NCBI RefSeq assembly: GCF_032854445.1
Contig: NC_088300.1
Coordinates: 806,001 to 870,000 of the forward strand
Source: Liolophura sinensis
Taxonomy: Eukaryota; Mollusca; Polyplacophora; Chitonida; Chitonidae
DNA length: 64,000 nt
Reading direction: 5' to 3'
Below are positions 49,401 through 58,109 of the stretch, piece by piece. Below the pieces are notes generated by a model, which did no database searches, had not been told where the DNA came from, and was given only the letters and a program-made list of their open reading frames with translations. A program made the translations under genes and the position numbers. Numbering within the stretch: the stretch's first letter is position 1; the number at the start of each line of letters is the position of its first letter.

Positions 49401-52400
49401 TCAGATGTGAAAATGTTCTTCATTGTTATGATCTTCTGTCTTGGATATCTGGCAGGAAATTGAAATGGTTGATGACAGGTAGCAAGTATCATACTTCAGT
49501 GATACACTTTGGAATTATGTCTTAAGTACCCGTTGATATGCAACTTTTTTGCGTTGGAAATTTTTGTGTTGATGTTTGGATGTCCTTCATTTGTAACGCT
49601 TTGTCACATGATACTTGTTTCTTCTCCAGAACGTGTTACAAATTAGAAATGACATGATAATAAGGAACACAGTGAAGAGACTTCCTGCTCCTATGGTTAT
49701 CCCCCTTGTTAAGGAACTCTCACAGAGAATACAAGGCCATGCTCAAAGGTAAATATGTACATATGGCAATTGGATGAAAACATGAGTACATTTCGAAAAA
49801 ATGCTTTTTATTAAAGAGAAATTTTCCCTCCAAATCATGTCAGCCAGTTTGTTCTTATAGTTCCCTGTGAATTTTTTGCTATGTGTCTGTTAAGGTTGTG
49901 AAAAGCTATTTCTGCAGCTGCATTTGAGAGGCTTGTGTAACTTGCATGAAAATCAGTGTAGAATTATAAAAGGGAAATTTTGGAACAGTTTCACTTCCTG
50001 CTTCAGATGGATTTAGTTATGTATGTATCTGTGTTAATTCTGTATTCTGGTTTGGAAATTACTGAATGAAATACAATCAAGTTAGGTCCATTTTGTGTTC
50101 TCATGTGTACTCAGTAAAAGATGATTGGAAACACATCTGTTTGACAAACTGTACTAATGCAGATTATCTTCATCTGCCCACAAATGATTGGCGTGTCCCA
50201 AACTGTAATAATTCTGACTGCTAAATAAAGTGATGTGTGCGTGTGTTTTGTAGTGGTCACACACTGCTGAAGTGGATCAAGACATTATTGACCATCCACA
50301 CCTCTTATCTCATGACAGTGAGTAACATTTTGTCACATGGTATTTGATTGCTTTGATCATGTCAACTGCTGAAAATGGTGAGAGATATGAATTTAGTTGG
50401 TTTTTTAAATGGGATATATGAATTTCTCACTAGTGTCAAACGTGCTGGCAGTTGTCGGGTTGAAACTATGTTACAAAGGATTACAGTCCACTTTTAAAAG
50501 TATTCCTGCTGACAGATGTAAAGAGAATTCATTACATGATCAAGGCAGTAATGTTGAAATACTTAGTGCCAGACTGACAAGGTCAAAGTTTCACCAGTTT
50601 TTAACGGATGAGACTGCCGATGATGTGAGCTCAAATTTAAGATTTACAGTTTGTTTCTGAAAATTGCCTGTTTCCTGATTTTACTGTCATAATTAAGTTG
50701 CCTCGTGCCAGTGACTATGTTGACGCTTACACAATGTAATTGACTGAAGGTGTATGATACAAGGTCGTGTTTTATGTGTGTACAGTTTCCCGAGCTGGTG
50801 GACAAGTTCAGTGGGATGTATGAGATGATGACGAGTCGGGTGACCATGTTCTCTAACCTGTCACGGCTTCAGGGAAAACTTAACCTAGTTCTCTCACAGG
50901 TAAATACTTCAGGCGTCTCACCACTGAGTATGAGAATCACAGAATACATGCCTTAGTGCCACCTGGGGCCTGCTGTTTAAGGTGTTTGTGGGTACTTGAC
51001 AACGTCAGATCATGAACTGGTGTGTCCCATCTTCCGTCAGCCTGACTGTCATTATGTAATTGAAGTAATCTTCAAGGGCACAAAACACCACCAAAAAAAT
51101 TACAAATTCCTGATGTGAGGGTCTCGTAGCTTATTGATATAACAAGGATGTAGACTTCCATCTGTGCTACTGTAATATTTGAATTGATTCATGTAACACA
51201 GTAGCATGAAGGATTTGCCAAGTTGTCCCCAGTAGGTCCAATGTTGATATACTGTGGAAATGTGAGGCAAGGCTTCATGGTTGATCTCTTTGATGTGACA
51301 GTCCAGTGGAGACTACTACAAGTAGCCCCTCTGACAGGACCAGCATAAGACTAGAGCCCAAATAAACGAACAACACAACTTAAGGGGTCAACTCTATCCA
51401 GAGTGAATCCCAACTGTTGAACTGGCTGTAGTTTGGTTTTGTTGTGGTTGGTTTCCAGTCTGGTAATGTTTCAGTTGTGGTTGGTTTCCAGTCTGGTAAT
51501 GTTTCAGTTGTGGTTGGTTTCAAGTCTGGTAATGTTTCAGATCAAATCCCAGGATCAGGAAGGAGAAGACACGACAACACAACAGGCTCTTCTCGTCTAT
51601 GAGGATAGTAAGTGCACATTCTCTGCATTCAGGTTCACAGCTTGTGTGGGACCTCTGTGGCCGAGGGGGCCAGCACGTTGCAGTCACCCAGGAGCCTTTC
51701 ACCTATGTGGACGCAGCTCATACTGGCTTCCTCTCCAGCCGTGTGGGGGAAGCTCTGCCTGCAACCTGTGGATGGTCGTGGGCTTCCTCCTGGCTCTGCC
51801 AATTTCCTCCCACCATTTTGCTGGCCGCTGCTGTATAAGTGAAATATTCTTGAGTATGGCGTAATACACCAGTCAGATAAATGAATCACAACTTGTGCTT
51901 CGAAAGGAGATAAAACGGGGAAAAAAAGCAAACTGTCATAGGAGTCACCAGTAGGCTGTCAGGGTGGCCCTGGTGTGTCCTACTTGCAATAGCTCCTGTT
52001 ACAGTTGGCTTAAAAGATCTTTTTGGTGACTGAAAGCAAATAGGTGCAACTGGGAGCATACGATCAGACACTTTTTAATCACCAACAACTGCTGCTCGTA
52101 GTTGAATATGTTCTACTTTTCTGAGACTTGCAGCATCCAGTTGTACCCAGTTGCGTCGATCTACGCGTGTTTACCTTCCAGTGATGCATCACGTGTTCAT
52201 CATATGCGTGAGATACACTATGAAAATGGCGACCACCAAGGAGACCCATGAGGCAGAAAATAAGTCATCAATATTTGGAGGCTTAGCCTGAACTTGTATG
52301 ACCTCTCTTGGAAGGCACAGATAAAGCATATGATATACATTGTTATGAAAGAGAGGGCTACAATTAGAACAAATTGTTATGTTTGTCTATCTTTTCACTG

Positions 52401-53890
52401 AATAGGGGTATAAAGTGAAAATTTGAACATTAGGACAAGAAAATTTTCCAAGAAACCTTAAAATTTCGAAAGGAGAGACAGCTTAGGTATATTAGACATT
52501 GTATCAATGACCATGTACAAGAGCCCACCATCATAAACAGGTCACATGATGTCACGTTGCTAAGTATCTGCTCACAGTTGCCAGTCGTACGTGCACCGAA
52601 TCTCATCAGAAGCTGCCAGTTGCTCACAATCGTAAGGTTTTGTCAAACTTTTTGACGTAAGTTCAACTGTGTTGAGTTGTACCCAGTTGCTTACGATCAC
52701 AAGTGGACCTACGCTCTGCTTTAAATACTTGCATACATTAAACAAAAGTTACTGCTCATCTGCAGATTGTTGACTTTTGGCCAATAATCAATTTTCATTC
52801 AAGACATTCATTACTCACTGGAGATAATCGGTTGCATGCTGTTGTTGTTGTAGATTCCTCAGATGATGAGGGTGAAGTCATTACTCACTGGAGATAATCG
52901 GTTGCATGCTGTTGTTGTTGTAGATTCCTCAGATGATGAGGGTGAAGTCATTACTCACTGGAGATAATCGGTTGCATGCTGTTGTTGTAGATTCCTCAGA
53001 TGATGAGGGTGAAGTCATTACTCACTGGAGATAATCGGTTGCATGCTGTTGTTGTTGTAGATTCCTCAGATGATGAGGGTGAAGTCATTACTCACTGGAG
53101 ATAATCGGTTGCATGCTGTTGTTGTTGTAGATTCCTCAGATGATGAGGGTGAAGTAGCGCTTGATGACCTGATGGCCATTCATTCAGAATCTGAGGTAAG
53201 CCTCACAAGGTTTTTACAAAAGTTCACTGCTGTTTATCCAGTGTTTATTTCCTGGCTCTTCTTCATCTCTGTTCTATATACATGTTTTGTTGAGCATGTC
53301 CTTGAACACCGGTGTACACTATATGACGTAAAATTTTGCCCACAAAGTTCATTTTTAGAGGCAAATAAATGTGGGGAAATATTATTTCTGGTGCTGAGAC
53401 TTTTCCAGGTGAATATCATTCTGTGCCCCATGCAATCCTCAAAACTTTTTCTAAACTCAAATAGAACTCATTTGAGTTAGTCATGGACGAAAACTGAAAT
53501 AGAACTCATTTGAGTTAGTCATGGACGAAATTTTTGATCATTTAGTGTATTTATGATTTGGTTAGGTGGGGGTGGGGTGGGGCGGGGGCGGGGGGCGAAG
53601 TAGTAACTGTTTTTTCTGCTTATCTTGCATCAGTGTGGAACCTGGTATCTCTACCTTTAGGTCATGGTTGTGCAAGTTCATATTCAAATCCATTCTCATC
53701 ACCGTCTGTAGGAAAACAAAGTTACTGGACTTGGCACAATTCTTGGATTGTATCCCAGTTGGTCTTAGTTGGTATACTCAAGATAACTAACTTCTGGTTC
53801 TCACAGGATAACTGGGAGGACCTGTCTGATATGGAAGCTGTAGATGGCGGTGACGATAATGGCAAAGACATGGAGGAGGAGGATGACTGA
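34260..53890 (+). CDS. WDR43: WD repeat-containing protein 43 (UTP5), 17 coding exons
   Basis: Exons: 34260-34445, 36156-36296, 36689-36810, 37128-37242, 37722-37858, 38090-38192, 39390-39454, 39864-40035, 41001-41084, 44966-45094, 49255-49392, 49630-49748, 50254-50317, 50786-50899, 51541-51607, 53131-53195, 53807-53890. Every phase fits, giving 634 residues (human about 677). Residues 1-350 form the WD40 propeller (IKIWETETG, CSNDHHITQWDV, SAGRSIKLWNLSTK). Residues 420-565 match the Utp12 domain (ALLLTQGLQSQD, RLPAPMVIPLVKEL, GHTLLKWIKTLLT). The tail is acidic (DSSDDEGEVALDDL, EEEDD). A basic stretch follows exon 1. WDR43 acts in the nucleolus in the t-UTP part of the SSU processome, in pre-rRNA transcription and 18S processing. 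ATG at 34260 is followed by a second ATG; either could start. Introns are swollen by minisatellites. Confidence 0.96.
34446..35549. other. WDR43 intron 1, unique part
   Basis: No feature recognised. Downstream, 35915-36075 has two very decayed stretches resembling SINE family 1 tails. Confidence 0.35.
35550..35725 (+). mobile_element. SINE family 2, diverged copy, WDR43 intron 1
   Basis: tRNA-like head (ACACTTGGTAGATTGTCC, B-box-like CAGGGTCAATCCTGGGTG) followed by GAAGTTGCAACGTGCTTGCC, parallel to the antisense copy at 9425. Confidence 0.6.
36156..36296 (+). CDS. WDR43: WDR43 exon 2 (basic linker, WD40)
   Basis: 141 nt, phase 0 to 0. Begins with the basic run ESPRKK, then DLIALGTTSGAVLLYSYLNG. 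The basic cluster matches the human position and is a likely nuclear localisation signal. Confidence 0.94.
36689..36810 (+). CDS. WDR43: WDR43 exon 3 (WD40)
   Basis: 122 nt, phase 0 to 2. Encodes ADRINDVCWSPDGEDVFACS and DHHITQWDVSSTKVK. Its donor CA-GTGAGTGC is followed by two further copies of itself. Confidence 0.94.
36804..36892 (+). repeat. WDR43: Triplicated donor of WDR43 exon 3
   Basis: Three tandem units of about 28-33 bp contain AAACAGTGAGTGCTTTGCTA or a close variant, so the exon 3 5' splice site is present three times. Only the first is contiguous with the exon. The second copy has an extra GT before GAGT (CAGTAGTGAGTGC). Confidence 0.82.
37128..37242 (+). CDS. WDR43: WDR43 exon 4 (WD40)
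   Basis: 115 nt, phase 2 to 0, after acceptor TTGTTTTCAG. Encodes KWKADKGIVHSVCCSHQYL and SAGRSIKLWNLSTKTVVQ. Confidence 0.94.
37722..37858 (+). CDS. WDR43: WDR43 exon 5 (WD40)
   Basis: 137 nt, phase 0 to 2, after acceptor GTCATTTCAG. Encodes TFTGHSTEVFRLL and SSYFLSAALNDRLINVW. Confidence 0.94.
38090..38192 (+). CDS. WDR43: WDR43 exon 6
   Basis: 103 nt, phase 2 to 0. Encodes AVASFTLPDEPCMLDLSRSS, matching human SFTVTDEPVYIDLT. Donor GTAAGT. Confidence 0.93.
38265..38605. repeat. 57-bp tandem repeat, 6 copies, WDR43 intron 6
   Basis: The unit contains CCTGTTCATATTTCTCTCTG and GATTTTGATGTTTGCTGTC. It begins about 75 nt after the exon 6 donor. 57 is a multiple of three, so the frame stays open. 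Confidence 0.92.
38645..39345. repeat. 22-bp tandem repeat, about 32 copies, WDR43 intron 6
   Basis: The unit is built on GGTGATCAGTATTGACTGGT, with GGGTAA and ATAGACT variants. It ends about 45 nt before the exon 7 acceptor, so this intron is mostly two arrays. Confidence 0.94.
39390..39454 (+). CDS. WDR43: WDR43 exon 7
   Basis: 65 nt, phase 0 to 2, after acceptor TTGTTTACAG. Encodes PILLAVVTRGGQLLIFEHIL; human has [20 protein letters not shown]. Confidence 0.94.
39864..40035 (+). CDS. WDR43: WDR43 exon 8
   Basis: 172 nt, phase 2 to 0, after acceptor TTTGTTTCAG. Encodes LKRPLQAKFTIQCATLGDKD, then PMTILAAALVKG and LLAYGSFLKPTFEKV. The donor GTCAGT is weak but fits the phase of exon 9. Confidence 0.92.
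40604..40690. repeat. 21-bp tandem repeat, 4 copies, WDR43 intron 8
   Basis: The unit CAGTCTGTACACCACATGCA plus one base is nearly perfect across four copies. A decayed SINE tail follows. Confidence 0.9.
40735..40845 (+). mobile_element. SINE family 1, decayed tail
   Basis: Retains TGAAATATTCTTGTGTAAGG and an AATAAATAC end. Strongly diverged from the full copy. Confidence 0.5.
41001..41084 (+). CDS. WDR43: WDR43 exon 9
   Basis: 84 nt, phase 0 to 0. Encodes VCNGQSDICLVREDSLSGAV then KVESSLSK, at the end of the second propeller. An array begins 25 nt after its donor. Confidence 0.88.
41110..41830. repeat. 40/42-bp tandem repeat, about 17 copies, WDR43 intron 9
   Basis: The unit contains CTGTCATTTCATCACACCTT and CATGGCCCATGCAAA. 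It starts about 25 nt downstream of the exon 9 donor. Confidence 0.93.
41994..44670. repeat. 34-bp tandem repeat, about 79 copies (largest array), WDR43 intron 9
   Basis: The unit contains GTGCACAAACATTGGCATAG and TGGACATGATA. Point variants alternate (CATGATAG, CATGATGG, CATCATGG). The 34-bp unit is not a multiple of three, yet no unit holds a minus-strand stop, so minus-strand frames of up to 536 codons are open. These are not proteins. Confidence 0.96.
44966..45094 (+). CDS. WDR43: WDR43 exon 10
   Basis: 129 nt, phase 0 to 0. Encodes VSKEVTELAPGVLVPSRPTQ and SAKRKKRKPSASE, a basic linker between propeller and Utp12 domain. Donor GTAAGT. Confidence 0.92.
45105..45925. repeat. 44-bp tandem repeat, about 19 copies, WDR43 intron 10
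   Basis: The unit contains CTGCCCTCAAGAGTGTAGTA and TGCTGTTATAGGAACTACTG. It begins about 10 nt after the exon 10 donor. Each unit ends in an acceptor-like GTTATAG or GTTACAG. Confidence 0.94.
45926..47464. other. WDR43 intron 10, unique part
   Basis: Unique sequence with no exon or repeat recognised, up to the THAP-like fragment. Confidence 0.4.
47465..47835 (-). pseudogene. THAP-domain protein fragment, frameshifted at a poly-A tract, antisense in WDR43 intron 10
   Basis: On the minus strand the ATG at 47835 opens MSRLYVAARCYNSTADSVHL, then LLKWPNDEKAAK. After a 24-nt A run (plus-strand T, 47723-47746) the next frame continues KWTKSVKNTQVWNGPSKW and LLLCSAHFQADGFEELNS, stopping at 47467-47465. 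This order (C, LxKWP, W, LCSxHF, F) is the THAP zinc finger. The first Cys of the C2CH set is replaced (YVAAR where CVAAG is usual). The A run breaks the frame, though a homopolymer length error could equally explain that. THAP domains bind DNA and derive from P-element transposases. It may be a decayed nested gene or a domesticated or retroposed fragment; no partner domain follows. Confidence 0.7.
47836..49254. other. WDR43 intron 10, 3' part
   Basis: Contains a poly-A tract (48119-48140) and otherwise unique sequence. No exon recognised until the exon 11 acceptor. Confidence 0.4.
49255..49392 (+). CDS. WDR43: WDR43 exon 11 (Utp12 domain start)
   Basis: 138 nt, phase 0 to 0. Encodes MEDRLNAISIDQ and ADALALLLTQGLQSQDKLIV; human has IEERLGAMDID and FPVLLTQGLES. 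A tandem acceptor (TTAGCAG) would allow an extra Gln. Confidence 0.95.
49630..49748 (+). CDS. WDR43: WDR43 exon 12 (Utp12)
   Basis: 119 nt, phase 0 to 2. Encodes NVLQIRNDMIIRNTVKRLPA, then PMVIPLVKELSQRIQGHAQ. Confidence 0.95.
50254..50317 (+). CDS. WDR43: WDR43 exon 13 (Utp12)
   Basis: 64 nt, phase 2 to 0. Encodes GHTLLKWIKTLLTIHTSYLM, matching human MVQWLKCVLTVHASYL. Confidence 0.95.
50786..50899 (+). CDS. WDR43: WDR43 exon 14 (Utp12 end)
   Basis: 114 nt, phase 0 to 0. Encodes FPELVDKFSGMYEMMTSRVT and SRLQGKLNLVLSQ, matching human LMESRVKTFQKL and HGKLILLITQV. Confidence 0.95.
51442..51540 (+). repeat. WDR43: 33-bp repeat, 3 copies, carrying the exon 15 acceptor
   Basis: The unit contains GGTTTCCAGTCTGGTAATGT and ends TTTCAG, so the acceptor of WDR43 exon 15 occurs three times. 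Only the last (51540) is joined to coding sequence. Confidence 0.85.
51541..51607 (+). CDS. WDR43: WDR43 exon 15
   Basis: 67 nt, phase 0 to 1. Encodes IKSQDQEGEDTTTQQALLVY then ED; human has KAKLVYEEE here. Confidence 0.9.
51640..51892 (+). mobile_element. SINE family 1, near full length, WDR43 intron 15
   Basis: Head GGGACCTCTGTGGCCGAG, centre GCTCATACTGGCTTCCTCTC, tail GTGAAATATTCTTGAGTATG followed by AGATAAATGAATC. It begins about 30 nt after the exon 15 donor. Confidence 0.82.
51893..52805. other. WDR43 intron 15, unique part
   Basis: The word GTTGTACCCAGTTGC occurs twice (about 52140 and 52675), hinting at an old element, but I could not define ends. Confidence 0.35.
52806..53154 (+). 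repeat. WDR43: 70-bp tandem repeat, 5 copies, carrying the exon 16 acceptor and first 24 nt
   Basis: Acceptor TTGTTGTAG followed by ATTCCTCAGATGATGAGGGT occurs with exon-like starts at 52854, 52924, 52991, 53061 and 53131. Units are almost identical; one lacks a GTT. Only the last continues into the exon 16 body. The others run on into CATTACTCACTGGAGATAAT, which stops in the exon frame. Confidence 0.95.
53131..53195 (+). CDS. WDR43: WDR43 exon 16 (acidic tail)
   Basis: 65 nt, phase 1 to 0, donor GTAAGC. Encodes SSDDEGEVALDDLMAIHSES. The fifth and last of the repeated acceptors. Confidence 0.9.
53325..53545. repeat. Dispersed repeat, copy B, with an internal tandem duplication
   Basis: Same family as 17205-17410. 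Its 3' end contains AATAGAACTCATTTGAGTTA twice in tandem (about 53459 and 53498). Confidence 0.65.
53566..53596 (+). other. G-quadruplex-prone G tract, WDR43 last intron
   Basis: Six or so runs of three to six G separated by single T or C bases on the coding strand, in the last intron, about 210 nt before exon 17. Confidence 0.6.
53807..53890 (+). CDS. WDR43: WDR43 exon 17 (C-terminus)
   Basis: 84 nt including TGA, after acceptor TTCTCACAG. Encodes DNWEDLSDMEAVDGGDDNGK then DMEEEDD; human has EDNWDEDEEE. Confidence 0.94.
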   Translation, partial: DNWEDLSDMEAVDGGDDNGKDMEEEDD

Positions 53891-54481
53891 GATGCGAGCT
53901 GTTAGCCTGTGGGTATAGAGGATTTGCTTCCTTCACATCTGTATCAGACTGTCTCAGTGTAAAATACGCTCATGCTTAGGCTGAGAACCAAAAGGGAAGT
54001 AAATGGCGTTTATCCTCAAAATGGCAGCCATTGCTCTCAAGCCTGCAGGCATGTGGCTAGATGCTAAAGTTAAGGTTAACGCCATACATTTGCCTGGACG
54101 GATGAGGCCTGCGATTTACATGTTAGTGTGGCTTGGCATAAAAGCTGTGCAGGCAGATTCCAGGGGTATAGGTGTGAAGACTCCCAACACCAGGCATCTG
54201 GCACATGGTGTGTAGAGGCACTCAGGAAGAGCAACGGAAGCATACCCCTGCGTTACCTGCAGTCTGGGTTAAAGTACTCGTGCACAGACCCAGATGCAAT
54301 CTGTAGGATTCAACATTGTGTCCAACGGTTACCTGAAGGTAGAGCTGTATGCTGGAGTGCTGGAGCGCTGGTCACGTAGTGGCATACTGCTGTTACAAAT
54401 GGATTGAACGTTATGCCGCAGTGTAAATCTGTAACAGGATTTGCATGGTGAAGTACAGGCAGCCTGTTCGTGGATGGCCAG

Positions 54482-54487
54482 AATAAA
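54482..54487 (+). terminator. WDR43: Candidate polyadenylation signal of WDR43
   Basis: AATAAA about 590 nt after the stop, followed by a T/G-containing stretch. Others exist further on, so this is a guess. Confidence 0.3.
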
Positions 54488-55900
54488 GCGTTGTAAATCA
54501 GCGTGCCACATGTACAGCATGACCACAGTAATCGTGTGTCATCTCATTAACCCTAACCCAGAGTCCTAAATATCATGCCATTTTGTTGAATAGCCTTCAG
54601 AAATTCAGCTGAAATTTTCACACCAGAATTACTCTCTCCACTTTAAAAAAAAGTGTTGATGTGATAAATGGTCATTTTGTACTGTTGATGGGGGGAGGAT
54701 GGCAGTTGCGTCTGCACCCTGGTTCAGAGGTTGTGTTACAAAGGAATGGAACAGTTGTTGCACTGCCTGTCAGTATAGGGTTATACTTCTGAGTTATGAA
54801 AGCAGTTTAACTCGAGGGTAATGTGAAGAATTGCAGCCAGGTGGTCTTTGCAAGATGCCTGACTGGAAATATTCTTGCTTTCTGATCATTATTCTGTCTT
54901 CAAATGCAGATGGCTGAACATGCCAGTTTACCACCATTGTAGCAGGGCTTGGAGTATGAATTCTAGTAAATCTGTGAAATATTAGAGGACAGCATGTAGC
55001 TGCAGTATATGCCAGACTTTGTGATGACCTCTGGTGGCTAATTTTTGTATAGATATTAAAGAGATCAGATTCTGAAATATGTAAATGGATTGATTTAATC
55101 TGGTTTGACATCTTTTTGTTGTAAGCCCTTAAAATGAAGTCTATTGAAAACAAACAAACTCTGTTGCTGATAAGGCTTTAACACTACCAGCGTTTTCTCC
55201 AGACATGGTCGTTCAAGCAAGCATGTTTAGTTCTTAACGCATATTGGCAAGATACAAAGATTGTTCCAGGTGGGGATGTGTTTGTATTTATCAAACTTTG
55301 CAAAACTTGATACCGTTATTCAGAGAAATATACTTGCATGTAAAGATATGGTCTTCAATCCAAAATAATTACTACACAACCACTGGTTTTCTTCATTAAA
55401 TGCAAAAGTTGAACGTTTTATTACACTGATGTTTATTTTGAACATACAATTAAATAAAAGCTGTACACGTTGAGGAAGGATAAATATCTTATTTCGACCA
55501 TGAATCATGTTATTTTATTACATGGGTAAAAATCCTATGTAGCAGACATTTTACCATGATTAAAATGGCATATATAAATACATATAAAATGCGTGTTTTT
55601 TTGTCTCTGTGTCTGACACCAGGATGTCACATCTTGGTTATTGGTCCAGTTCTTCACCCGTATAATGCAAAGCAAACTTCCTGTTTGTTGAAATCAGTGT
55701 CTTCATACGTGCACTTAGTCTGACATCTGTTGAAACAACTCCAAAAACATATGAGGGCTGAAAGCAAATAGCCAAGTTGCCATTTTCTGTACTCCAGTTA
55801 AAGACAGTGGTTTCCTGGACTGCTCTTAGGCCATCAGAAGTCACCCACTGACATAAGAATTGCACTCCCTACTTTAATGAGATGCAAAATCCTGCTTGTC
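54488..55900. other. Between convergent WDR43 and WDHD1
   Basis: No secure gene. A minus-strand frame at 55638-55865 (75 codons, with CQWVTSDGLRAVQETTVFNW) has exon-like composition and an AG (TTAAAGTAG) at its start, but I do not recognise the protein. Confidence 0.35.
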
Positions 55901-55904
55901 AAGG

Positions 55905-56040
55905 AGTCTGGGAACAAAAGAATCTGACAACATGCAAATCTCTGTATGAAGCATGAATCTAGAATCTGACAACATGCAAATCTCTGTATGAATCTAGAAT
56001 TTGACAACATGCAAATCTCTGTATAAAGCATGCATTTGCA
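55905..56040. repeat. About 45-bp repeat, 3 copies
   Basis: The unit contains ACAACATGCAAATCTCTGTA; spacing is uneven. Confidence 0.8.
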
Positions 56041-56374
56041 TAACATAAATGTCACACTTTACTACAGCTCTCTTCCTGATGATAACCATGTGTTCAGATT
56101 GACAGGAATTTTCAAATGTTATGCACAGATAGTTTTCAGCACAGATAATTTTGAGCACACATTGAACTATATTGTTTTTTTTTCTGTCGGATAAGCATTA
56201 TCCTGATAATTTGACTCAGTAAGCCACATGCTGTAGTTTGAGAACACTATCTTCTGAGCGCTCTGAACAAATTAATAACAGCGATAATGGCTTCTGGAAC
56301 AATAAAATTGATATCTAAAGTACAATATCTGAAAGAGTTCAAAAACAATACTGAGCTAGTTGAAGCACAAATAG

Positions 56375-56660
56375 TAGCCTGAATTAGATGTCTCTTGTGA
56401 GGAGAGCCAGATGTGGATGTAGCAGCCTGAATTAGATGTCTCTTGTGAGGAGAGCCAGATGTGGATGTAGCAGCCTGAATTATATGTCTCTTGTGAGGAG
56501 AGCCAGATGTGGATGTAGCAGCCTGAATTAGATGTCTCTTGTGAGGAGAGCCAGATGTGGATGTAGCAGCCTGAATTAGATGTCTCTTGTGAGGAGAGCC
56601 AGATGTGGATGTAGCAGCCTGAATTAGATGTCTCTTGTGAGGAGAGCCAGATGTGGATGC
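56375..56660. repeat. 45-bp tandem repeat, 6 copies
   Basis: The unit contains GATGTCTCTTGTGAGGAGAG and GATGTGGATGTAGCAG. Nearly identical copies; possibly in the WDHD1 3'UTR. Confidence 0.94.
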
Positions 56661-56904
56661 ACAATAATTGTACTCAGCAATTCTAATGTAATTGTATTTA
56701 ACTACAATACCGAATAATTAAACACAGAAAAGTAATCATGTATTTTCAACAAGTATGGTTACAATTTCAAGTAAGTTATCTGTTCCCAGCAGTGAGATGT
56801 TGTCTATTTGCAGAGGACACACATATAGTACATGTAGTGGGCAACCAGTAAAAATTACTACGGCACTGTAACTGTTATTCTGTGAACAGCCTACAGAAGC
56901 TGGA

Positions 56905-57580
56905 AGTCTCTTTCCCATGTACCATACATCCGTCATTGGAAGTCTGGGTTTCCCATGTACCATGCATCCGTCATTGGAAGTCTGGGTTTCCCATGTACCA
57001 TACATCCGTCATTGGAAGTCTGGGTTTTTCCCATGTACCACCATCCGTCATTGGAAGTCTGGGTTTACCATTTACCATAAATCCGTCATTGGAAGTCTGG
57101 CTTTCCCATGTACCATACATCCGTCATTGGAAGTCTGGCTTTCCCATGTGCCGTACATCCGTCATTGGAAGTCTGGCTTTCCCATGTGTCGTACATCCGT
57201 CATTGGAAGTCTGGCTTTCCCATGTGCCATACATCCGTCATTGGAAGTCTGGCTTTCCCATGTACCATACATCCGTCATTGGAAGTCTGGCTTTCCCATG
57301 TACCATACATCCGTCATTGGAAGTCTGGCTTTCCCATGTACCATACATCCATCATTGGAAGTCTGGCTTTCCCATGTACCATACATCCGTCATTGAAGTC
57401 TGGCTTTCCCATGTACCATACATCCATCATTGGAAGTCTGGGTTTCCCATGTACCATACATCCATCATTGGAAGTCTGGCTTTCCCATGTACCATACATC
57501 CATCATTGGAAGTCTGGCTTTCCCATGTACCATACATCCATCATTGGAAGTCTGGGTTTCCCATGTACCATACATCAGTC
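56905..57580. repeat. 38-bp tandem repeat, about 18 copies
   Basis: The unit contains CATCCGTCATTGGAAGTCTG and CCCATGTACCATA. It lies 330 nt 3' of the WDHD1 stop codon. Confidence 0.94.
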
Positions 57581-57908
57581 GTGTTACTGACTGTATTTCA
57601 TGCTACACATCTCCGGCTACCCTATTTCTGCAACCTTGAGGAACAACTTTCAATGCAGTTGTGATTATGGTGTTTATACTGAGTAAGTAAGCCTACACAA
57701 GGACTTCACACGGAGTATAATTACATATGTCAGTTCAGGCAGAGTAATGATCTCAACATATGCTTAGAACACCAGGTGAACGTGTGCTATGGTTAAAAAA
57801 AAGGTACATTAAATTTCTCACAGATGATGTGGAAGCACACAACATAAAATTACCAACAGGTACATGTGAGCGAAAAACTCAAATAATGGTGAGTACATGC
57901 ATGTCCTA

Positions 57909-58109
57909 TCATTCAAGCTTACTGAAGGCAAAATTTGCTAGTTTAGAGTTTGTAGACTGTGACAGAGGGTTCTTTGTCTTCTCTGCTGTTTCTGTAGTTT
58001 TTGACTTCTTCTGTGAGACTTCCTGTGGTGTGAGACATGGTTCAGCGTGTCTCTTTCGCTTTTTATCTGTGTCACTTTCTACTTCACCACGGGACTTCTT
58101 CAGCCAAAC
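57909..58109 (-). CDS. WDHD1: WDHD1 last coding exon
   Basis: 201 nt, phase 0. Encodes the end of the HMG box (VWLKKSRGEVESD), a KKRKR basic cluster, and the C-terminus SKLANFAFSKLE, stop TGA. Confidence 0.94.
   Translation of the reverse strand, partial: VWLKKSRGEVESDTDKKRKRHAEPCLTPQEVSQKKSKTTETAEKTKNPLSQSTNSKLANFAFSKLE

Noticed and set aside
52115-52720. Possible DNA transposon in WDR43 intron 15
   Set aside because: One 15-bp word is repeated, but in the same orientation and without matching ends.
56882-57664. 260-codon plus-strand frame
   Set aside because: Translation of the 38-bp array; overlapping frames are equally open.
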